Below the pieces are notes generated by a model, which was not told the DNA's origin, searched no databases, and saw only the letters and a program-made list of their open reading frames with translations. 64,000 bases of DNA from Flagellimonas flava (lineage in GTDB: Bacteria > Bacteroidota > Bacteroidia > Flavobacteriales > Flavobacteriaceae). The stretch covers positions 1 through 64,000 of the forward strand of contig NZ_FQWL01000009.1 of NCBI RefSeq assembly GCF_900129665.1. Reading direction: 5' to 3'. Below are positions 44,532 to 54,154 of this stretch, piece by piece. Position numbers and translations under genes: made by a program. How positions within the stretch are numbered: position 1 is the first letter of the stretch; each line of letters opens with the position of its first letter.

Positions 44532-45563
44532 TTAATTCAGTTTGATTTCTTGGAATGGAGCATTGGCAATACCCTCAACAACTGGAAGCATTTTGTTTAC
44601 CAAAGTGGCCATATGTTCGAAATCCATTAGCTCTACCTCATCCCCTACTTTGTGATAGTGGTCAAAATTGGTAAAGTCAAATGTGCAATAAGTGTGCGCA
44701 GGAATCCCAAATTCCTTGAAAAAAGGATAATTGTCAGATCGTTGAAAAAGACCATATTTAGCTGCAGTTGGTAAGTATCCAACTAGGTTTTCTTCGATAT
44801 ATTCGTTGCTCACTTCAGCCAAATTGGACTTCTTAAAGCCAGTGATATACACCACATAGTCCTTTACCTTTAGGGGCACTCCCGTCATTTCAAAGTTAAG
44901 CATGGTGTAGAGGTTTACATTTTGCTCCTTCATTTTTTTGGCAAGGTGTTCCGAGCCCAACAAACCCTTCTCTTCAGCACTGAACAGAGCAAAAATCAAG
45001 CTCCTTTTGTTGGTTTTTTCGGTCCCAAAATAACGGGCCAACTCCATTACAGTTGTAGTTCCTGATGCGTTATCGTTGGCTCCATTGGCAATGTAATCCC
45101 CATTTTCCGGAGCAATGGTTCCTATATGATCGTAATGGGCACCGATGAGGATGTACTCTTTCTTGAGTTCAGGGTCATTCCCTTCCACAACACCAACAAT
45201 ATTATATGAGGTTTTTCCATAGTTGGACAAGGTATCCCGATAGGATTCAAAGTATGGCTTCACTTGGTATGAAGCCAAATAAGTTTCGATGTATTTAGCA
45301 GCCATTTCAATGCCTTCACTTCCCGAGTCCCTTCCTTTTAGATCATCCGATGCCAGATAGTTCATGAGGTCTCCAATTCTTTCCTTATTTGTAAAACTAT
45401 CGTCAGACGACTCCTTGATTCCAGCTTGTTCCACAACGCTGGCCTTAAGTCCATCTGGACCACTAGGGGTTTGCTGAGCACCTGCAGAATAGGTGTCAAT
45501 CTTTTGGGTGGAGCTGCAACTTACAGCGATTAACAGACTAAAGAAAAGAGCTAAATTTTTCAT
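44532..45563 (-). CDS. M28 family zinc aminopeptidase-like lipoprotein
   Basis: 343 residues from ATG 45563; the signal has lipobox AVSC (Cys16), followed by a Ser/Thr-rich linker. Di-zinc site: IGAHYDHIGT, GANDNASGTTTVME, FSAEEKGLLGS. Peptidase family M28, cell-envelope located, probably trims peptides. The longer frame to 45596 begins in the pdhC terminator region and is not used. Confidence 0.9.
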   Translation of the reverse strand: MKNLALFFSLLIAVSCSSTQKIDTYSAGAQQTPSGPDGLKASVVEQAGIKESSDDSFTNKERIGDLMNYLASDDLKGRDSGSEGIEMAAKYIETYLASYQVKPYFESYRDTLSNYGKTSYNIVGVVEGNDPELKKEYILIGAHYDHIGTIAPENGDYIANGANDNASGTTTVMELARYFGTEKTNKRSLIFALFSAEEKGLLGSEHLAKKMKEQNVNLYTMLNFEMTGVPLKVKDYVVYITGFKKSNLAEVSNEYIEENLVGYLPTAAKYGLFQRSDNYPFFKEFGIPAHTYCTFDFTNFDHYHKVGDEVELMDFEHMATLVNKMLPVVEGIANAPFQEIKLN

Positions 45564-45583
45564 CTTAATGAATTTGTTTAAAG

Positions 45584-45612
45584 ATAAAAAAAGCATCCTA
45601 AAAGGATGCTTT
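45584..45612 (-). terminator. Rho-independent terminator of pdhAC
   Basis: Arms AAAGCATCCT (45591-45600) and AGGATGCTTT (45603-45612); the minus-strand transcript continues into T7. It separates pdhC from the M28 gene. Confidence 0.85.
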
Positions 45613-45657
45613 CATCTAATTTTGTTTGGTCAAATCTTGACCATATCAAACGTATTC

Positions 45658-47283
45658 CTAGGCCAACATGGTCACAGGATTTTCCAAATATGCCCTTAAA
45701 GTCTGCAAGAATTGCGCTCCTACAGCACCGTCCACGGTTCTATGATCACAGGCTAGGGTCACTTTCATGGTACTTCCCACAACAATTTCTCCATTTTTAA
45801 CCACGGGTTTTTCCACAATGGCACCTACCGATAAGATTGCCGAGTTGGGTTTGTTGATAATTGAGGTAAATTCCAAAATTCCGAACATCCCCAAGTTGGA
45901 AACGGTAAAGGTGCTTCCTTCCATCTCATCTGGTTTTATCTTTTTAGACCTTGCTCTGCCCGCCAAATCCTTCACAGATGCGCCCAATTGGGTCAAGCTC
46001 AATTGATCTGCAAATTTTATGACAGGAACGACCAGACCTTCATCAACGGCTACAGCAACGCCCATATGAATGTGGTGTTTATAAATGGTAGCATCATCGG
46101 TCCAAGTAGTGTTCACTTGCGGATGCTTTTTAAGGGCCATGGCACAAGCTTTTAGTACCATATCGTTAAACGACACCTTGGTATCTGGCAAATTATTGAT
46201 CTGCGCCCTTGATGCTTTGGCGTTATCCATATCCACCTCTATGGTCAAATAGAAATGCGGAGCACTAAATTTGGACGCTCCAAGATGCTTGGTAATCGCT
46301 TTTCGCATAGAAGAGTTCTTGACCTCTTCAAAACTTTCTTCCCCAACGGGTACCGCAATTGGCACTACCGGAGCGGATACCACAGCAGTTTCCGTTTTTC
46401 CTGCAGTTGAAGCGGGAATAGTAGCCTGTGAAGGTTGGAAATTCTCTACGTCACGCTTTACAATACGACCATGATCACCGGAACCAGTTACATCGGCCAG
46501 ATTAATTCCTTTATCATCGGCAATTTTCTTGGCTAACGGAGAAGCCAAAATACGTCCGTTTTGGGAAGGGGCAGCTTGTGTTGGAGCCACCGGAGCAGCT
46601 GTAGCTTCCGCTTTGGGAGCGGGAGCACTTTCAGCAACCGGCACACTTGCCGGAGCGTTTAATACCGCACTTACATCCGTGCCTTCTGGACCAATAACCG
46701 CCAAAACTTCATCAACAGGTGCAGATTCTCCCTCTTGAATACCAATGTGTAGTAATGTTCCAGAGTAGAAAGATTCGAATTCCATGGTAGCTTTGTCCGT
46801 TTCAATCTCGGCCAAAATATCACCTTCTTCAACCGAATCGCCTACCTTTTTTAACCAAGAGGCTACGGTACCCTCTTCCATGGTATCGCTCAACCTTGGC
46901 ATTTTAATGATCTCAACGCCTTCAGGAACGACCGCAGCACTTGGAGCAGCAACTGCAGCAGCTGGTGCACTTTCAGCAACTGGAGCTGGAGCTTCTTCAG
47001 CTGGAGCCGAGGCACCTCCGGTCAATAAACCGGAAATATCCTCACCTTCCTGACCAATTATGGCCAAAAGTGAGTCTACCGGTGCTCCATCGCCTTCCGC
47101 AATTCCAATATGCAATAAGGTGCCTTCGTGAAAGGATTCAAACTCCATAGTAGCCTTATCCGTTTCAATTTCGGCCAAGATATCTCCTTCTTCTACCTTA
47201 TCCCCAACTTGCTTGAGCCATTTTGCCACGGTTCCTTCCTCCATGGTATCGCTCAATCGAGGCATGTTGATCACTTCTGCCAT
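45658..47283 (-). CDS. pdhC: Pyruvate dehydrogenase E2: dihydrolipoamide acetyltransferase
   Basis: 541 residues. Two lipoyl domains (about 1-80 and 125-200), each with the lipoylation motif ETDKATMEFES, joined by Ala/Pro/Glu-rich linkers; a peripheral-subunit binding domain (ASPLAKKIADDKGINLADV, about 250-285), and a catalytic domain with the C-terminal CDHRTVDGAVGAQFL (His and Asp). It transfers acetyl groups to CoA. Immediately downstream of pdhA (4-base gap). E1 beta and E3 are not in the window. Confidence 0.95.
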   Translation of the reverse strand: MAEVINMPRLSDTMEEGTVAKWLKQVGDKVEEGDILAEIETDKATMEFESFHEGTLLHIGIAEGDGAPVDSLLAIIGQEGEDISGLLTGGASAPAEEAPAPVAESAPAAAVAAPSAAVVPEGVEIIKMPRLSDTMEEGTVASWLKKVGDSVEEGDILAEIETDKATMEFESFYSGTLLHIGIQEGESAPVDEVLAVIGPEGTDVSAVLNAPASVPVAESAPAPKAEATAAPVAPTQAAPSQNGRILASPLAKKIADDKGINLADVTGSGDHGRIVKRDVENFQPSQATIPASTAGKTETAVVSAPVVPIAVPVGEESFEEVKNSSMRKAITKHLGASKFSAPHFYLTIEVDMDNAKASRAQINNLPDTKVSFNDMVLKACAMALKKHPQVNTTWTDDATIYKHHIHMGVAVAVDEGLVVPVIKFADQLSLTQLGASVKDLAGRARSKKIKPDEMEGSTFTVSNLGMFGILEFTSIINKPNSAILSVGAIVEKPVVKNGEIVVGSTMKVTLACDHRTVDGAVGAQFLQTLRAYLENPVTMLA

Positions 47284-47287
47284 CTAC

Positions 47288-48286
47288 TTATAGTTTATGT
47301 TGTAAAAATGGATAATCTTCTTGTTCGTAAACAGTATCGTACAACTGTTGTATTGGAGGAAAATCGGATTCCTCAGCAAACTTTTCGCATTCGGACACAA
47401 GATCCTTCACGCGCTTGTCCATCTCCTTGATTTCATCTTCCGAGGCATAACCTTTTTCCAAAAGCACATCCTTTACCTGAGTGATCGGGTCTATTTTCTT
47501 GTATTCCTCAACCTCCTCTTTGGTTCGGTAATGTTGCGCATCGGACATAGAATGCCCGCGATAACGGTACGTCTTCATCTCTAGAAAAGTTGGCCCTCCT
47601 CCAGATCTTGCGCGTTCCACAGCTTTGTCAACCTCCTTGGCTACGATAGCTGGGTCCATTCCATCTACAGGACCACAAGGCATTTCATATCCAAGACCCA
47701 ACTTCCAAATATCAGTAGTATGTGCTGTGCGGGCAACGGATGTACCCATCGCATAGCCATTATTTTCACATATAAATACTACAGGCAACTGCCAAAGCAT
47801 TGCCAAATTGAAAGCTTCATGAAGAGAACCTTGGCGAACCGCCCCATCTCCCATGTAGCAGAGCGTAACCGCATCTCGCTTGAAGTATTTATCGGCAAAC
47901 GCCAATCCAGCCCCCAAGGGAATCTGGCCACCAACAATGCCGTGGCCACCATAAAACCGATGTTCTTTGGAGAAAATATGCATTGATCCCCCCATCCCTT
48001 TAGAAGTTCCGGTTACCTTGCCAAAAAGCTCGGCCATCACCCTTTTAGGGTCCACTCCCATGCCGATAGGCTGGACGTGGTTACGGTAGGCGGTAATCAT
48101 ACGGTCTTTGGTTAAATCCATGGCATGCAGAGAACCTGCCAAAACCGCTTCCTGACCATTATATAAGTGCAGAAAACCCCTTACTTTTTGTTGAATGTAG
48201 ACGGCAGCCAATTTGTCCTCGAACTTTCTCCAGAACAACATATCCTCATACCACTTTAGGTAAACTTCTTTGGTGATTTTTTTCAT
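47288..48286 (-). CDS. pdhA: Pyruvate dehydrogenase E1 component, alpha subunit
   Basis: 332 residues from the ATG at 48286 (MKKITKEVYLKWYEDMLFWRKFEDK); 15 further upstream codons do not fit. TPP motif GDGAVRQGSLHEAFNLAMLWQLPVVFICENN. Uses TPP to decarboxylate pyruvate together with the beta subunit. The pair pdhA-pdhC is the normal Bacteroidota arrangement. A TATTTTTG box (48337-48330) 44 bases upstream fits the promoter. Confidence 0.95.
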   Translation of the reverse strand: MKKITKEVYLKWYEDMLFWRKFEDKLAAVYIQQKVRGFLHLYNGQEAVLAGSLHAMDLTKDRMITAYRNHVQPIGMGVDPKRVMAELFGKVTGTSKGMGGSMHIFSKEHRFYGGHGIVGGQIPLGAGLAFADKYFKRDAVTLCYMGDGAVRQGSLHEAFNLAMLWQLPVVFICENNGYAMGTSVARTAHTTDIWKLGLGYEMPCGPVDGMDPAIVAKEVDKAVERARSGGGPTFLEMKTYRYRGHSMSDAQHYRTKEEVEEYKKIDPITQVKDVLLEKGYASEDEIKEMDKRVKDLVSECEKFAEESDFPPIQQLYDTVYEQEDYPFLQHKL

Positions 48287-48329
48287 CAATGGTTGAATTA
48301 AAGAAAACTCCCCAATCTTGGAGAAGAGC

Positions 48330-48337
48330 AAAAATAC
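48330..48337 (-). promoter_or_regulatory. Candidate -7 element of pdhAC
   Basis: TATTTTTG on the minus strand, exact TAnnTTTG match, 43 bases before the pdhA ATG. Consistent with a normal 5' leader. Confidence 0.4.
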
Positions 48338-48367
48338 ATATATATCTGTTCTGTAAAAAGAATTGGA

Positions 48368-48859
48368 TTAAGAATCACTTAAAAATGAACTGCTAAAGGC
48401 CAGAGGCAGAATATCGGCCAGCGCGTTGCATTTATAAACAGGCCCCACCTCACCTCTAAGCAGTATGGTAATGGGAGACTTTTGGCGTTGTTCATATTCG
48501 ATGAGGGATTGCCTGCAATTACCACATGGAGCAGCAGGCATATCCACAACATAATCTTTAGAAGTAGCACTTATTGCGACGGCTTGAATGGCGACTCCTG
48601 GATACTTGGCCCCTGCTTGAAAAACAGCCACCCGTTCGGCACAAAGTCCTGAAGGATAAGAAGCATTTTCTTGGTTGTTCCCAATCACGGTTTCGCCATT
48701 TTTGAGCAATACGGCAGCACCTACCTTAAAGCTGGAATAGGGTGCATAGGCATCTTCCCTGGCGACTTCTGCCCTACTTAACAATTTTTGTTCGATTTGT
48801 GACAGTTCCTGTGGGGTTTCGAACACGGTAAGTTCAAAACCAATCTGTTGCTTTTTCAT
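48368..48859 (-). CDS. cdd: Cytidine deaminase
   Basis: 163 residues. Zinc site motifs CAERVAVF and PCGNCRQSLIEY, with APYSSFKVGAAVLL upstream. Deaminates cytidine and deoxycytidine for pyrimidine salvage. It is the gene after porV on the minus strand, separated by a terminator; the grouping with porV and gldJ is common in Flavobacteria. Confidence 0.93.
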   Translation of the reverse strand: MKKQQIGFELTVFETPQELSQIEQKLLSRAEVAREDAYAPYSSFKVGAAVLLKNGETVIGNNQENASYPSGLCAERVAVFQAGAKYPGVAIQAVAISATSKDYVVDMPAAPCGNCRQSLIEYEQRQKSPITILLRGEVGPVYKCNALADILPLAFSSSFLSDS

Positions 48860-48884
48860 CTATTGGATGTGGGTATATCCCAAA

Positions 48885-48913
48885 AATAAGAAAACCTGTC
48901 CAAGGACAGGTTT
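48885..48913 (-). terminator. Rho-independent terminator of porV
   Basis: Arms AAACCTGTCC (48892-48901) and GGACAGGTTT (48904-48913); the minus-strand continuation is T-rich (TTTTCTTATTTTT). Confidence 0.8.
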
Positions 48914-48936
48914 CACAGCAATATCTTGTTTTTCAT

Positions 48937-50082
48937 TTAATCGTTCACATACTCTTCGCCAAAGTTGAAGGTCAAAGAGAAACGTAAGGTGTTTTCCAAT
49001 GGGTTTCTGACTTGTGAGGTGGAGAACAGATAGGAAAGGTCTATTTGGGCCGCCTTAAATTTGAAGCCAGCACCAAGGGTAAAAAACTGTCTTGCACCCT
49101 TCACTTCACTTTCATTAAAATATCCCGTCCGTAACATAAAGGCATCCATGTATTTATATTCCGCACCAAGTGCCCAGGTCACTTCTTTCAATTCTTCACT
49201 AAATCCGTCTGGAGCGTCCCCAAAGGATTCAAATACTCCACTAAAGAATCCAATCTGTTGGTATTCGTCATTATCTTCGGCCGTAATCAACCCATCACCA
49301 GTAAAATCTCTAGGGGTCGGCACCAATAATTTATTGAATTCGGTATGTAGACCAAGCACGTTGTCCTGATCAAAAATGAAGTCAAATCCGGCACCAAACT
49401 TTAGATTGGTGGGAAGAAAGTTTTGCTGTCCGCCTTCATCATACTGAATTTTACCTCCCAGGTTGGAAACATTGAAACCTGCTCGCCATCTACCGTCAAA
49501 ATTCTCATAGGCAATTTCTCTAGATCTGAAGAAACCGGATACATCCACCGCAAAGGAATTAGCCGCTTGGGAATCCTGTGCACCATCCTGGAACCTTAAA
49601 TTGGAACTGATAAATCTACCTGCAACGGACATAGAGAACGTGGGGCTGAGTTTAAGCGCATAAGATCCATCTATAGCAAATTCATTGGGTTTTACCAAAG
49701 TGGCATCCTCATCAATGGTTTGACGCAATTCAATCTCACCCAGACCAAAATAACGCACGCTAAAGGCAAAGGCGCTCTGATCATTGATTTTGTTATAGAA
49801 ATTTGCGTTTAAGAGGGAAACATCGTTTACAATACTCTCCAAATACGGAGTATAACTTACCCCTACTCCCGTTTTTTGATTGGCGAAAGCAAATTTGGCC
49901 GGATTCCATTGTTGTGAGAACACATCAAAGGAAGTGGCCACTCCCATATCTCCCATACCGGAAGCACGTGCGTCGGCGGCTATGGTCAAAAATGGAACTG
50001 CAGTTGTAATTACTCTTTCTTGTTGAGCGCTTATCTGTGGGGCAACGATAAACAACACCACCAATATTAGTAACTTTTTCAT
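48937..50082 (-). CDS. porV: T9SS outer membrane protein PorV
   Basis: 381 residues. Signal peptide (MKKLLILVVLFIVAPQISA-Q), followed by the signature ADARASGMGDMGVATSFDVFSQQWNPAKFAF and many beta strands of a FadL-like barrel, ending FSLTFNFGEEYVND. PorV carries T9SS cargo proteins to the attachment complex at the outer membrane. It is next to gldJ as in other gliding Flavobacteria, and monocistronic by terminator. Confidence 0.95.
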   Translation of the reverse strand: MKKLLILVVLFIVAPQISAQQERVITTAVPFLTIAADARASGMGDMGVATSFDVFSQQWNPAKFAFANQKTGVGVSYTPYLESIVNDVSLLNANFYNKINDQSAFAFSVRYFGLGEIELRQTIDEDATLVKPNEFAIDGSYALKLSPTFSMSVAGRFISSNLRFQDGAQDSQAANSFAVDVSGFFRSREIAYENFDGRWRAGFNVSNLGGKIQYDEGGQQNFLPTNLKFGAGFDFIFDQDNVLGLHTEFNKLLVPTPRDFTGDGLITAEDNDEYQQIGFFSGVFESFGDAPDGFSEELKEVTWALGAEYKYMDAFMLRTGYFNESEVKGARQFFTLGAGFKFKAAQIDLSYLFSTSQVRNPLENTLRFSLTFNFGEEYVND

Positions 50083-50476
50083 TTTTTGTTTTTAGCGTTT
50101 AGTAAAATTTGAGGCCCGACGTACCTTAATATAAATCGGGACGTATTACATGTAAACGACCATTTTATAAAATTCTTATAATAAATGGCATTTTTTTGGA
50201 GCCAATTCCCCAAAGAAAGGAATCACATAATTGCGCAGTTTCATCTAACCTGCGTCATGAACCGTTAAAAACAAAGCTCCCCATACTAATTTGAAGTCGA
50301 AAGCGTTTATCAAAGTAGCATGTGTACGCAAAATGGTCATCGCAATTATTTTGTGGGTACAAAATATAATGGCAAAAACATCGTTTTAATGCCATTGAAG
50401 GATTTAATAAATCAAAATCAAGTTAAAGTAGCTAGGGGATAAAAGCCCTAATTTTTAAAGTACTCAAGCCCAAATT
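50083..50476. other. 394-base divergent gap between porV and gldJ, with imperfect hairpins
   Basis: No gene longer than about 30 codons is supported here. Imperfect inverted repeats are visible: 50160-50188 (CCATTTTATAA ... TTATAATAAATGG), 50368-50396 (AATGGC and GCCATT arms with inner AAAAC/GTTTT) and a small hairpin at 50433-50450 (TAGGG ... CCCTA), the last 27 bases before the gldJ ATG. No exact TAnnTTTG box with TTG is present on either strand. The leader of gldJ may therefore be structured, or promoters are non-consensus. Confidence 0.5.
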
Positions 50477-52135
50477 ATGAAAAAACACTTTATCAAAGTT
50501 GTACTTTCTAGCGCTATCATAGTAGGAAGTTTTTCCAGTTGTAAAAATTCCTCGTCCTCTTCTTCCAAGAACATCTCCAGAGCCACGGGATGGAAAATCA
50601 ACGCTAAAGAGGGTGGATTTCAATACAACTCTGACTTTAAAGAGCAGGAAACTCCTCCAGGAACAGTTTTCATTGAAGGTGGAACATTTACAAAAGGTAA
50701 GGTTCAGGATGATATCATGCACGATTGGAACAATACGCCCACAGCACAACACGTGCAATCGTTCTATATGGACGAAACAGAGGTGACCAATGTTATGTAT
50801 CTAGAATATCTAGATTATCTGAAAGCTGTATATCCTCCAGAAAATCCAAACTATCGGAACATTTATAACGGTGCTTTGCCAGATACCTTGGTGTGGAGAA
50901 ATCGATTGGGCTTCAATGAAACGATGACCAATAATTATCTTAGACACCCGGCCTATGCTGAATACCCCGTTGTTGGTGTAAATTGGGTCCAAGCTGCCCA
51001 GTATGCCGAATGGAGAACCGACAGGGTTAATGAAGCCATGTTGGAGCGCGAAGGTTATTTGGCTAAAGATGCCAAATATCAGGTATTGAATGGTGACATA
51101 GGAGGAACTTTTAGTACTGAGGCTTATTTGAACAATCCAGAATCCGTTTACGGAGGCCAGATTGATTCACTTCAAGGAAAACAAAAACGTGATTCCATTA
51201 ACAACTTTGCCAAAAGAAGTAGTGGAGTGATCATGCCAGAATACCGACTTCCAACCGAAACAGAATGGGAGTATGCTGCTCAAGCACTTATCGGTTCGAG
51301 GGAATACAATAACTATAGAGGAAGAAAAAAATATCCGTGGGAGGGCGATTATACCCGAAACGGACAACGAGTTGGTCGTGGAGATCAATTGGCCAACTTT
51401 AAGCAGGCCAAAGGTGACTATGGTGGTATTGCAGGATGGTCCGATGATGGTGCCGATATTACAGCCGAAGTAAAATCTTATAAGCCAAACGATTTTGGAT
51501 TGTACGATATGGCTGGTAATGTTTCCGAATGGGTAGCTGACGTATACCGACCAATAGTTGATGATGAAATCAGTGACTTCAACTACTACAGAGGAAATAT
51601 CTTCTTGAAGAAAGCCATTGATGAAGAAGGTAAGGTAAAGGTCTTACGTGACGAGATCAAGTACGACACCCTTCCCAACGGCAAGATCGTGGCCATCAAT
51701 CTTCCCGGAGAAATTGAAATGGTTCCGGTTACCGAAGAAGAAACTTATTTGCGGACCAACTTTGACTCCAGTGATAACCGTGGATACAGAGATGGCGACC
51801 CAGGTTCCTCAAGATTCTTCCAAAGATTTAGCGATGAATCTGACAATAGAAAAATGTACGATGCTCCAAAGCACCGTGTAGAGCGCGATTCGACAGGAAA
51901 AATCCTTCGCCAATATGACACTTCCAACTATAGAACTTCCTTGATCAATGATGAGGTAAGGGTTTATAAAGGAGGATCGTGGAGAGATAGAGCTTTCTGG
52001 TTAGATCCTGCGCAAAGAAGATATTTGCCACAATATATGGCCACCGATGATATTGGATTTAGATGCGCCATGTCCAGAGTGGGCTCTAAGTCGAAATCCA
52101 AAAACAAAACGGTGCGACATAAAAAAGCGAAATAA
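50477..52135 (+). CDS. gldJ: Gliding motility lipoprotein GldJ
   Basis: 552 residues. Lipoprotein signal with FSSC (Cys23). It carries a formylglycine-generating-enzyme-like/SUMF domain: PGTVFIEGGTFTKGKV, DETEVTNVMYLEYLDYL, PVVGVNWVQAAQYAEWRTDRVNEAML, PTETEWEYAAQALIGSREYNNY, YDMAGNVSEWVADVY, VYKGGSWRDRAFWLDPAQRRYL and IGFRCAMSRVG, ending with a very basic tail. GldJ is needed for gliding and stability of GldK/N of the T9SS core complex. Neighbour porV is divergent, murF follows. Confidence 0.95.
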   Translation: MKKHFIKVVLSSAIIVGSFSSCKNSSSSSSKNISRATGWKINAKEGGFQYNSDFKEQETPPGTVFIEGGTFTKGKVQDDIMHDWNNTPTAQHVQSFYMDETEVTNVMYLEYLDYLKAVYPPENPNYRNIYNGALPDTLVWRNRLGFNETMTNNYLRHPAYAEYPVVGVNWVQAAQYAEWRTDRVNEAMLEREGYLAKDAKYQVLNGDIGGTFSTEAYLNNPESVYGGQIDSLQGKQKRDSINNFAKRSSGVIMPEYRLPTETEWEYAAQALIGSREYNNYRGRKKYPWEGDYTRNGQRVGRGDQLANFKQAKGDYGGIAGWSDDGADITAEVKSYKPNDFGLYDMAGNVSEWVADVYRPIVDDEISDFNYYRGNIFLKKAIDEEGKVKVLRDEIKYDTLPNGKIVAINLPGEIEMVPVTEEETYLRTNFDSSDNRGYRDGDPGSSRFFQRFSDESDNRKMYDAPKHRVERDSTGKILRQYDTSNYRTSLINDEVRVYKGGSWRDRAFWLDPAQRRYLPQYMATDDIGFRCAMSRVGSKSKSKNKTVRHKKAK

Positions 52136-52152
52136 AGTTTATGTGTTATCTG

Positions 52153-52184
52153 AAAAAGCCCCGATTTAAATCGGGGCTTTTTTT
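52153..52184 (+). terminator. Rho-independent terminator of gldJ
   Basis: Arms AAAGCCCCGATTT / AAATCGGGGCTTT around 52155-52180, continuing into T7. murF starts only 12 bases beyond, so it needs its own very close promoter (TATCTTCG at 52184-52191 is a weak -7 candidate) or read-through. Confidence 0.85.
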
Positions 52185-52195
52185 ATCTTCGACCT

Positions 52196-53470
52196 ATGAT
52201 TTTGGAAGAACTTCACGACCTTTTCTTGGAACATCCCAAGGTTTGCACAGATACTAGAAAAATCACCCAAGACTGTTTATTCTTTGCCTTAAAGGGACCA
52301 AACTTCAACGGCAACAAATTTGCCGACCAAGCATTGGAAAAGGGAGCGTCCTATGCTATCATAGACGAGGAAAGCTTCAAAACCTCTGAAAGGTATATTG
52401 TTGTAGAAAATGTATTGGAAACCCTTCAACAACTAGCCACCTTCCATAGAAATCACTGCAATGCAAAGGTGGTAGCGCTAACGGGAAGCAACGGAAAAAC
52501 AACTACCAAGGAGCTGATTAACCAAGTACTATCCGCAAAGTACGAAACCATTGCCACCCAAGGCAATCTCAATAACCATATCGGAGTACCACTCACCCTC
52601 CTCTCCATTTCGGAAAGCACAGAAATTGCAATCGTGGAAATGGGTGCCAACCATCAAGGGGAAATTGCCTTTTTAGGACAATTGGCCCAGCCAGATTTTG
52701 GGTACATCACCAATTTTGGAAAGGCACATTTAGAGGGTTTTGGCGGCGTTGAAGGCGTCATAAAAGGCAAAAGCGAGCTCTATAAAGATCTAATTGAAAG
52801 GGACAAGTCGATTTTTTTGAATGCGGATGACCCAATTCAGCTGGAAAAGCTTGGCGGCCACATCAAAAAATATGGCTTCAGTCAAGACGATCCGCAATAT
52901 TACAATATTAAACTACTTTCCTCCCATCCCTTTGTGGTCTTCGAGTTTGAAGGCATACAGGTGAACACCCGGCTTGTTGGGGAATATAATTTCCCTAATT
53001 GTTGTGCGGCGGTGACCATTGGAAAATACTTCAATGTGGAACCCGAAACTATCAAAACCAGTATTGAAAATTATATTCCACAAAACAATCGTTCGCAGCT
53101 AATGAAACAGAACGGTTTTCAGATTGTACTGGACGCCTACAACGCCAACCCCACAAGCATGGAGGCAGCACTTAAAAACTTCTCAAAAACAGATTTGGAG
53201 CATAAAAGCTGTATTCTTGGCGATATGTTCGAGTTAGGTGAAGATGCAGCCAAAGAACATCAATATATTGCTGATTTAGCTCGAGAGCTGGGTTTCAATG
53301 ATGTACTGTTGGTTGGAGAGAATTTTTTCGAAACAGATTCTAAGTTTCAGAAATTCAGGGAATTTGAGGCCTTACAGGATTTTTTAACGTCACGTCCGCC
53401 AAAAAAAGGAGGCCTGCTCATCAAAGGTTCGCGGGGAATGGCCTTGGAAAGAGTTTTGGAAGTTCTTTAG
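52196..53470 (+). CDS. murF: UDP-N-acetylmuramoyl-tripeptide--D-alanyl-D-alanine ligase
   Basis: 424 residues. Mur ligase with ATP loop GSNGKTT (97-103), EMGANHQGEI, ITNFGKAHLEGFGG, and DAYNANPTSMEAAL. Adds D-Ala-D-Ala to UDP-MurNAc tripeptide in peptidoglycan synthesis. Its place after gldJ is typical in Flavobacteria. Confidence 0.93.
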   Translation: MILEELHDLFLEHPKVCTDTRKITQDCLFFALKGPNFNGNKFADQALEKGASYAIIDEESFKTSERYIVVENVLETLQQLATFHRNHCNAKVVALTGSNGKTTTKELINQVLSAKYETIATQGNLNNHIGVPLTLLSISESTEIAIVEMGANHQGEIAFLGQLAQPDFGYITNFGKAHLEGFGGVEGVIKGKSELYKDLIERDKSIFLNADDPIQLEKLGGHIKKYGFSQDDPQYYNIKLLSSHPFVVFEFEGIQVNTRLVGEYNFPNCCAAVTIGKYFNVEPETIKTSIENYIPQNNRSQLMKQNGFQIVLDAYNANPTSMEAALKNFSKTDLEHKSCILGDMFELGEDAAKEHQYIADLARELGFNDVLLVGENFFETDSKFQKFREFEALQDFLTSRPPKKGGLLIKGSRGMALERVLEVL

Positions 53471-53557
53471 CAAATCCCAAAATATTCATAAAAAACAGGT
53501 TGTTTCTGAAATACTTCTTCCTACTGTCCGACCCAGTATGGGTAAACCGACATCATT

Positions 53558-53932
53558 ATGGAAAGAAGTACGATTGTTTTTGACGGCGAGTGCAACCTAT
53601 GTAATGGAGTAATTGGACAGCTGCTTAAATATGCTCCACAAGAGCAATTTACAATGGTTCCGTTCCAATCGCCCTACGGGCAAGAACTTCTGGAAAAAGA
53701 GGGAATGGACACCAGCCAATTGAACACGGTTATTCTTTTTGACATGGACGGAATGCACATGTATTCTGATGGTTTTTTACGCATATTAACGGCTATTCCC
53801 GCTTGGAAATGGGTCGCCAATGTCGGGATTAGGATACCAAGACCAGTCCGAGATACGGTATATAAGCTAGCTGCCGCAAACCGGGTAAGGTGGTTCGGAA
53901 AATCCGGAACCTGCACTTTACAGTTTTCCTAA
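53558..53932 (+). CDS. DCC family thiol-disulfide oxidoreductase (DUF393)
   Basis: 124 residues. Begins with the family motif VFDGECNLCNG (Cys12 and Cys15), and has SDGFLRILTAIPAWKWVA and IRIPRPVRDTVYKLAAANR. Function unknown, named for the DxxCxxC motif. A terminator follows. Confidence 0.87.
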   Translation: MERSTIVFDGECNLCNGVIGQLLKYAPQEQFTMVPFQSPYGQELLEKEGMDTSQLNTVILFDMDGMHMYSDGFLRILTAIPAWKWVANVGIRIPRPVRDTVYKLAAANRVRWFGKSGTCTLQFS

Positions 53933-53951
53933 CGGTAATAAGATTAGTTTG

Positions 53952-53980
53952 AAGCCTTCGTTTTCCGAAGGCTTTTTTGT
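53952..53980 (+). terminator. Rho-independent terminator of the DCC gene
   Basis: Arms AAGCCTTCG (53952-53960) and CGAAGGCTT (53966-53974) with loop TTTTC, then T run to 53978. Confidence 0.88.
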
Positions 53981-54154
53981 TTCCCTCCTACCCAACGAGT
54001 TCTTTTCCAGGACAGTACCCACTTTTTTAAATCCTTGGAAGACCATCTTTCCGAACACTATCCATACGTTAACTTTTTTTTAACATTCAAAACCAAACCT
54101 TCCCCAGAACACTTCGTAGGTAGGCGTAAAGAATAAAAATTTAAAACCTTTAAA

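Noticed and set aside
46529..47053. Ala/Ser-rich plus-strand frames opposite pdhC linkers
   Set aside because: Mirror of the Ala/Pro-rich linker coding sequence; low complexity only.
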